A DNA stretch of 64,000 bases from an uncultured Butyricicoccus sp. (lineage in GTDB: Bacteria; Bacillota; Clostridia; Oscillospirales; Butyricicoccaceae), in NCBI GenBank assembly GCA_944384745.1, contig CALWUO010000003.1, positions 1 through 64,000 of the forward strand, read 5' to 3'. A program made the translations under genes and the position numbers. Of the stretch, positions 59,129-64,000 are shown one piece after another (the first letter of the stretch is position 1; each line of letters begins with the position of its first letter). The notes below the pieces were generated by a model. It was not told where the DNA came from, did no database searches, and saw nothing but the letters and a program-made list of their open reading frames with translations.

Positions 59129-60489
59129 TCGCAATCACCCCGATTTATATATAGTCCTAAATTGCGTTTTATTATTTTTCCGTTTTTTACTGCATAATGT
59201 CCTCTTAAAAAAACATCTTGTATACTTCCAACCGTTTTAAAACCCTCAAAAGGTGTATAATCACAGTTTTGTGTCTGATTTTTTGCAGTTATCGTTATAT
59301 TTTTGTTAGGGTTATAAATTACAATATCCGCATCACTACCAACTGAAAGACTACCTTTTCTAGGATATAAACCGAACATTTTAGCAGGATTTTCACTAAG
59401 CATTTTATGCATATCACAAACAGATATTTTTCCAGTGCTAACTGCTGATGTGTAAATAATAACTGGTCTGTGTTCTATTGTAGGCAAACCGTTTGGTATT
59501 TTTGTAAAGTTATTTAGTCCAAGCTCCTTTTGATTTTTAAAGTTAAAAGAACAATGATCGGTTGAAATAATATCAATTTCTTTATTTATTAGTGCATTCC
59601 AAAGTGCATTTTTGTCATTTTTACTTCTAACAGGTGGAGAACAAATATATTTTGCACTTTCAAATCCATCAAGATTATATACACTATCATCAAGTGTTAA
59701 ATACTGTGGACAGGTTTCAACATAGACTTTTTGACCATGTTTTCTTGCAAGACGTATTTCTTCAAGCCCATCTTCACTTGATAAATGCACAATCCAAGGT
59801 TTAGCACCCGCTAAATCTGCAAGTCTTAAAAATCTACTTACTGCTTCACCCTCCAAAAGAGTTGGACGTGTTTTAGGGTGATAATTTGGAGTTAAATGAC
59901 CATTATTTATAGCTTGCTGTTGCAAATAATTTATAACATCTCCATTTTCACAATGAACGCCTAAAACCCCATTTATTTCTTTCATTATGCATAACATTTC
60001 ATACATTTGACAGTCATCAAGTTTTAATGCATCATATGCATAATAGCACTTAAAAGATGTTATTCCATGTTCTTTCATTGTAAAAAGCTCTTGTTTTGTC
60101 TGTTCATTAAGGTCTGTAACCGCCATATGAAAACCATAGTCACAACTGCAATTACCATCGGCTCTTTTATGCCAAATATCCAATGCTTCTTTTAAAGTAT
60201 GCCCTCTATCTTGAGTTGCAAAATCTATAATCATTGTTGTTCCGCCAATAAGTGCCGCAGCAGTTCCAGTGGAAAAATCATCAGCAGTAACTGTTCCAGA
60301 TACAGGCATATCTAAATGTGTATGACCATCTATAAAACCAGCGAACACAAAACAATCTTTAGCATCTATAACTTCATCTGCCGTTAAATTGTCACCTATT
60401 TGAATGATTTTTTCTCCATCAATAAGTAAATCAGCTTTTTTAGTTTCATTTGAGAACACTAAAGTTCCATTTTTTATAACTTTACTCAT
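59110..60489 (-). CDS. hydA: Dihydropyrimidinase/hydantoinase-type amidohydrolase
   Basis: Cyclic-amide hydrolase of 459 residues. Dinuclear metal site seen in GFIDGHTHLDMPVSG, the carboxylated Lys in TSFKCYYAYDAL, His in GVLGVHCENGD, WIVHLSSEDG and Asp in IISTDHCSFNF. In E. coli the homologue HyuA/YgeZ lies in the same selenium-linked purine cluster; here it would act on ring-opened or dihydro products of the hydroxylase pathway. Its start overlaps the ygfK stop by 4 nt and has AGAGAGG; the true substrate is unproven. Confidence 0.92.
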   Translation of the reverse strand: MSKVIKNGTLVFSNETKKADLLIDGEKIIQIGDNLTADEVIDAKDCFVFAGFIDGHTHLDMPVSGTVTADDFSTGTAAALIGGTTMIIDFATQDRGHTLKEALDIWHKRADGNCSCDYGFHMAVTDLNEQTKQELFTMKEHGITSFKCYYAYDALKLDDCQMYEMLCIMKEINGVLGVHCENGDVINYLQQQAINNGHLTPNYHPKTRPTLLEGEAVSRFLRLADLAGAKPWIVHLSSEDGLEEIRLARKHGQKVYVETCPQYLTLDDSVYNLDGFESAKYICSPPVRSKNDKNALWNALINKEIDIISTDHCSFNFKNQKELGLNNFTKIPNGLPTIEHRPVIIYTSAVSTGKISVCDMHKMLSENPAKMFGLYPRKGSLSVGSDADIVIYNPNKNITITAKNQTQNCDYTPFEGFKTVGSIQDVFLRGHYAVKNGKIIKRNLGLYINRGDCECIPSQ

Positions 60490-62099
60490 ATTTTTTCGCC
60501 TCTCTGCATAAATCGCAAAACAACTTTTTGCAATTCATCAGGTAGTTTATTCAAATCATCGAATTCTTCACCTTTATAACGATATTTTTCATTATTTAAA
60601 AAACCGTCATTAGTTGAATTTTCAAAATCGGATAATGTCTCAAAATATGTAAATTTATCACGGTAAGGTACATAACCAAAAGGACACAAACAAGCACAGT
60701 TACCACATTCATTGCAATAAGAGTCAATATGAATACAAGCTTTAATATCTGTTAATGGGAAATTTGCACGATTTGGACAAACATCAACACAATTTCTGCA
60801 TTTAAAACAAGCATCTGGAGGTGTAGAAGGTTCTGGCTTTTGTCTAGCATTTTCCCTTTGATAATGTTTATCAAGTTTATCACATAGTTCAGATAATTTA
60901 TTTAAATCCACTTTATCAGGCACATTTTCAGGCACTAACTTTGCAAGTTTTGACAGATTTTTATAACCGCCTGTTTTAAGAAGTAAAGTTGCAACTGTAA
61001 CTGGAGAGATACCACAAGAAAGCACATCATTTATATTATGTGTATCTATACCACCAGAAAATGATATAGGAAGTGTGCCATTTGTGGCTTCTGATAGCAC
61101 CCTTACAACATTTATAGCAAGCAAAAATAAAGGTTTACCCGACATATACATAGTGTCGCCTGCAAGTTCATTGTTTTTAATATCAACTGGGAATGTATTA
61201 GTAAGTTTTACGCCAAAGATAAGATTTTTAGCTTTTGCAGTATCCATTAAACGATTTATCATATTTAATGCATCATCAAGTTTCATATCATGTTCAAAAT
61301 GTGAAGTGTCAAAACTGATATCATTATATCCATTATCATCTAATAGTTTTCTGACTTTTTCATATCCAATTAAAGTCGGATTGCATTTAATATATGTGTT
61401 ATATCCCTTTTCATTTATGAGATATATTGCTATTTTTTCAATTTCTTCTGGTGGGCAACCATGCATTGTGGAAAGTGTAACAAGTTCAGAAATTTTTGGT
61501 GAAATATTATTTACAAATTCAGCATTTACATTTTCAAATAAATCAATATTTGATAATACTGTGTTTATACATTCCCTCCAAATATTGCTATTACTTGCAT
61601 TTTTCATTGTATTTAAGAAGTTATCAATTTTAGGGCTTTGAATACCTGCAAGGTCATAACCTACACTTATATGAAATTGAAAATCAGATTTTAAATTAAA
61701 CTCTTTTGCTAAGATATGAAGTATAATATATGCTTTTATATACTCTTCTGTTGCCTGTGATACAGTAAGCTCGGTAGACCATTCAGTGTTATATGCCTCA
61801 TCTCTGACATAGATACAAGGTTTAACAATACCTAACTCTTCCCCTTCCATAATTTGAACAGTTTTGAGTTCAAAAATTCTAGCTCCAGCTATAAAACCAG
61901 CGATTATATTTTGTGCAAGCTGAGTATGTGGACCAGCAGCCGCACCAATAGGTAAACTTACAGGTTTGCCTGCAACTATATAATTATCCTGTTTAAATTC
62001 GCAAGCAGGAACATAATAACAAGTTTTGTTATTTTTATACTCGTTAACTGTATCAACAAGCAAGCGTCTAAAAGGTATTCCACGCATTAAATCACTCAT
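60486..62099 (-). CDS. ygfK: YgfK-like putative selenate reductase subunit, short form
   Basis: Fe-S protein of 537 residues. Residues about 1-400 are a dihydroorotate/dihydropyrimidine dehydrogenase-like barrel (PVSLPIGAAAGPHTQLAQNIIAGFI, FELKTVQIMEG, TLSTMHGCPPEEIEKIA, YIKCNPTLIGYEK, ISFSGGIDTHN). Residues about 425-480 are a ferredoxin-like pair of clusters (CFKCRNCVDVCPNRANFPL, CNECGNCACLCPFGYVPY). E. coli YgfK is about 1030 residues and carries a GltD-like FAD/NAD(P) domain in between; that domain is missing here, so electrons must come from another partner. Family function is unproven despite the selenate reductase name. Follows ssnA by 3 nt. Confidence 0.88.
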   Translation of the reverse strand: MSDLMRGIPFRRLLVDTVNEYKNNKTCYYVPACEFKQDNYIVAGKPVSLPIGAAAGPHTQLAQNIIAGFIAGARIFELKTVQIMEGEELGIVKPCIYVRDEAYNTEWSTELTVSQATEEYIKAYIILHILAKEFNLKSDFQFHISVGYDLAGIQSPKIDNFLNTMKNASNSNIWRECINTVLSNIDLFENVNAEFVNNISPKISELVTLSTMHGCPPEEIEKIAIYLINEKGYNTYIKCNPTLIGYEKVRKLLDDNGYNDISFDTSHFEHDMKLDDALNMINRLMDTAKAKNLIFGVKLTNTFPVDIKNNELAGDTMYMSGKPLFLLAINVVRVLSEATNGTLPISFSGGIDTHNINDVLSCGISPVTVATLLLKTGGYKNLSKLAKLVPENVPDKVDLNKLSELCDKLDKHYQRENARQKPEPSTPPDACFKCRNCVDVCPNRANFPLTDIKACIHIDSYCNECGNCACLCPFGYVPYRDKFTYFETLSDFENSTNDGFLNNEKYRYKGEEFDDLNKLPDELQKVVLRFMQRGEKI

Positions 62100-62102
62100 A
62101 GA

Positions 62103-63437
62103 TTATTCACCTCCGCAAAGTATATTCCAAAGCTCTTTTGATTGTTTTTGACATTCAAAACGTATTTTCTCTTCATCAACAGTTAAAAGCTCCCTATTTT
62201 TCATAAGAAGTTTGCCATTGCAGACAGTTGTTATTATATTTTTCCCATTCATACCGAATAACATATGACCTTGAAAGTTATTTGATGTAAGTGGTGTAAA
62301 AGGTTTATAGTCAGCAACTATAATGTCTGCATTAGCACCTTCTTTTAACTTGCCAAACTCACCACCAAAATGACGACTTGCAAGCAATGCATTATTAGTT
62401 AATGCCATATCAAAAGTTTCATTCCAACCAACAGATGGGTGTTTATTTTCATGCTTGATTAACACATTTGCATGTTTCATAGATTCAATCATATCACTTG
62501 TAAAACCATCTGTACCAAGTCCAACAGTTACACCTGCATTAAATAATTTTAAAACATCGGTTACACCAACAGCATTACCCATATTAGATTGCGGATTATG
62601 TACAACAGCAGTATTAGTTTCAGATAGCATCTGTCTATCTTCATCAGTTAAATATACACAATGACCACAGATTGTTTTTTCTCCAAGTATATCATGACGT
62701 TTTAAGCGGGAAACAACACTTTCATGATATAATCTCTCACAATCATCACGGTCATAACTGCCCTCACATACATGAATATGAAAACCATTATTCATTTGTT
62801 CTCTTGCGAAATCCATAGTTTTTTCTGAGATTGTAAAAGAGGCATGCATACCACAAAGAGCTGTTAAAAGTCCAGAATTATCATTTTCACATTCTTTTGC
62901 AAAACGCACATTTTCAAGCACAGATTGTTTGGATTTTTGCTCACCATCTCTATCTGATATTTCATAACATAGGCAAGACCTAACCCCAAGTTCAGTTGAA
63001 ACTTCAGCTATTTCTGATAAACTACCAGTAATTTCACCAAAAGATGCATGATGGTCAAAAACTGTTGTTACACCAGATTTTATGCATTCAATAAGTGTCA
63101 TATAAGCAGAATAACGTGTCATAGAACGTGTTAAATGCCTATCTATATTCCACCAAGTTCCCTCAAGCACTGCAAGAAAATTGGTTGGATTGTTATTTGG
63201 AATTGAAAGTCCACGGGCGAAGGCTGAATAAATATGATGATGTGCATTTATAAAAGCAGGAAAAATAATTCCACCGTTTGCATTTATTTTATCAGCATTA
63301 GGAAATTTATCTAAAAGCTTTTTTTCATCACCAACAGCAAGAATTTTATTGTTTTCCCAAACGATTGCACCATTTTCTATTATTTGATTTTGTTTTCCAC
63401 CAGTTACAACTGTGCCACCATGCAAAATATATTTCAT
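62103..63437 (-). CDS. ssnA: SsnA, amidohydrolase of the selenium cluster
   Basis: Amidohydrolase of 444 residues. Metal ligands in AFINAHHHIYSAFARGL, CGMHASFTIS, HIHVCEGSYDR, GHCVYLTDED and GLGTDGFTSDM. SsnA is named a putative selenium-metabolism protein because it co-occurs with Se-dependent Mo hydroxylases; the fold resembles guanine/chlorohydrolase deaminases, so purine or aminohydrolase activity is also possible. Good AGGAGGG 7 nt before ATG 63437. First gene of a four-gene operon (ssnA, ygfK, hydA, xdhD) with its own promoter. Confidence 0.92.
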   Translation of the reverse strand: MKYILHGGTVVTGGKQNQIIENGAIVWENNKILAVGDEKKLLDKFPNADKINANGGIIFPAFINAHHHIYSAFARGLSIPNNNPTNFLAVLEGTWWNIDRHLTRSMTRYSAYMTLIECIKSGVTTVFDHHASFGEITGSLSEIAEVSTELGVRSCLCYEISDRDGEQKSKQSVLENVRFAKECENDNSGLLTALCGMHASFTISEKTMDFAREQMNNGFHIHVCEGSYDRDDCERLYHESVVSRLKRHDILGEKTICGHCVYLTDEDRQMLSETNTAVVHNPQSNMGNAVGVTDVLKLFNAGVTVGLGTDGFTSDMIESMKHANVLIKHENKHPSVGWNETFDMALTNNALLASRHFGGEFGKLKEGANADIIVADYKPFTPLTSNNFQGHMLFGMNGKNIITTVCNGKLLMKNRELLTVDEEKIRFECQKQSKELWNILCGGE

Positions 63438-63493
63438 TTTATAGCCCTCCTGTTGTTCTTGCGTTGGTTAAACGGTAAAATGTTATTTTTTAC

Positions 63494-63522
63494 AGTATAA
63501 CACCTTTGTAATAATTAGTCAA
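63494..63522 (-). promoter_or_regulatory. Promoter of the ssnA operon
   Basis: Minus strand TTGACT (63517-63522), 17-nt spacer, TATACT (63494-63499), about 57 nt before the ssnA start. It makes expression at least partly independent of the carbamate kinase gene. Confidence 0.78.
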
Positions 63523-63557
63523 TATGATGAAATATATACAAATTAATATGCGTAAAT

Positions 63558-64000
63558 TTATGAATTATATATAATAGTGCCTGTTTTACCATCAATGCCA
63601 TCTTTAGCTTTTTCAAGAAGTGTTATTAAAGATTTTCTATCTTTTTTAGACTCAGCAAATTTTATTGCAGCTTGGACTTTAGGTAACATAGAACCAGTTG
63701 CAAAATGACCTTGTTTACAGTATTCTTTAGCTTGATTTACTGTTATATTGTCGAGCCATTTTTGATTAGGTTTACCAAAATTAATCGCACACTTTTCAAC
63801 TGCTGTTAAAATAATAAGCAAATCAGCATTTACAAGTTCAGCCATTAAACACGAACAAAAATCTTTATCAATAACTGCACTTGTGCCTTTTAAATGATTA
63901 CCTTGTGATATGACAGGTATGCCACCACCACCGCCAGCAATTACAACTTGACCCGCTTGAAAAAGAGAGCGAACAGTATCAATTTCCACTATATCAAGTG
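63558..64000 (-). CDS. Carbamate kinase, N-terminus cut by window edge
   Basis: Makes ATP from carbamoyl phosphate. The frame is open to the window edge (reads LDIVEIDTVRSLFQAGQ), so a GTG at 63989 is an internal Val, not a start. C-terminal motifs: VIAGGGGGIPVI, GTSAVIDKDFCSCLMAELVNADLLIILTAVE, FGKPNQKWLDNITVNQA, HFATGSMLPKVQAAIKF and GTIIY. About 147 of about 310 residues are present. In E. coli the carbamate kinase yqeA belongs to the same cluster with hydA, ygfK, ssnA and xdhD, suggesting that carbamoyl compounds from purine degradation are used for ATP. Confidence 0.93.
   Translation of the reverse strand, partial: LDIVEIDTVRSLFQAGQVVIAGGGGGIPVISQGNHLKGTSAVIDKDFCSCLMAELVNADLLIILTAVEKCAINFGKPNQKWLDNITVNQAKEYCKQGHFATGSMLPKVQAAIKFAESKKDRKSLITLLEKAKDGIDGKTGTIIYNS

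Noticed and set aside
1-64000. CRISPR arrays, insertion sequences, prophage or integrative elements
   Set aside because: No direct-repeat/spacer pattern, transposase, integrase or att-like duplication was seen; the only tRNA gene has no adjacent integrase.

Overview
The window is a low-GC stretch of chromosome from an endospore-forming member of class Clostridia (Bacillota). The evidence is a complete spoIIIAA-AH operon, a gerS/ydcC-like lipoprotein gene beside alr, T-box and PyrR-type attenuators, SLH-domain surface proteins and TTG/GTG starts with strong Shine-Dalgarno sites. An M60 (mucin-type) peptidase, a siderophore ABC system, Hcp/hemerythrin and a selenium-linked molybdenum hydroxylase cluster suggest an anaerobic, probably host-associated life. 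The species cannot be named. No phage, insertion sequence or CRISPR array is visible; the window looks like ordinary chromosome with a few accessory islands.

Layout. 1-3.1 kb (minus): cyclophilin lipoprotein, nnrD, gerS-like lipoprotein, alr (cut by the window edge). 3.26-10.06 kb (plus): a strongly promoted structured leader or ncRNA of about 350 nt ending in a perfect terminator directly before a polyamine operon (speD, arginine/lysine/ornithine decarboxylase, speE with an in-frame amber codon, speB, carboxy(nor)spermidine dehydrogenase, nspC). 10.5-15.75 kb (minus): spoIIIAA-AH plus an Asp23 gene. 15.8-26.2 kb (plus): Phe-type T-box, then aroF, aroB, aroC, pheA, aroA, an aroE-aroK fusion, and a surface phosphodiester glycosidase with SLH repeats. 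26.3-34.3 kb: split ThrE exporter, an HPr-like protein without the active-site His, a TrpX-type ABC transporter, xpt, archaeal-type aspS, dus and a small membrane protein. 34.5-40.5 kb: PyrR attenuator, pyrR, pyrF, carA, carB. 40.5-42.9 kb: bioY, yihY, a SLOG protein, tRNA-Leu(CAA). 42.9-49.1 kb (minus): SLH protein with an Asn-rich linker, and a 1636-residue dockerin-bearing M60 peptidase. 49.3-52.5 kb (plus): Crp/Fnr regulator, Hcp-DUF1858 fusion, hemerythrin. 52.5-56.4 kb (minus): yclNOPQ-like siderophore importer. 56.5-64 kb (minus): Se-dependent xanthine dehydrogenase-like enzyme, hydA, a short ygfK, ssnA, and carbamate kinase (cut by the edge).

The genes fall into pathway operons with recognisable cis control. 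The Phe T-box makes shikimate and phenylalanine synthesis respond to uncharged tRNA-Phe. The pyr leader couples pyrimidine and carbamoyl phosphate synthesis to PyrR. A dyad placed at about -41.5 from the predicted hcp start suggests direct activation by the adjacent Crp/Fnr protein. The polyamine operon encodes two routes from putrescine to spermidine (SpeD/SpeE and the carboxyspermidine route), and the SpeE route is apparently interrupted. The points most worth following up are the leader RNA before speD, the speE amber codon, the dockerin-M60/SLH pair and the domain-reduced YgfK. All functional statements rest on reading motifs; no database search was run.
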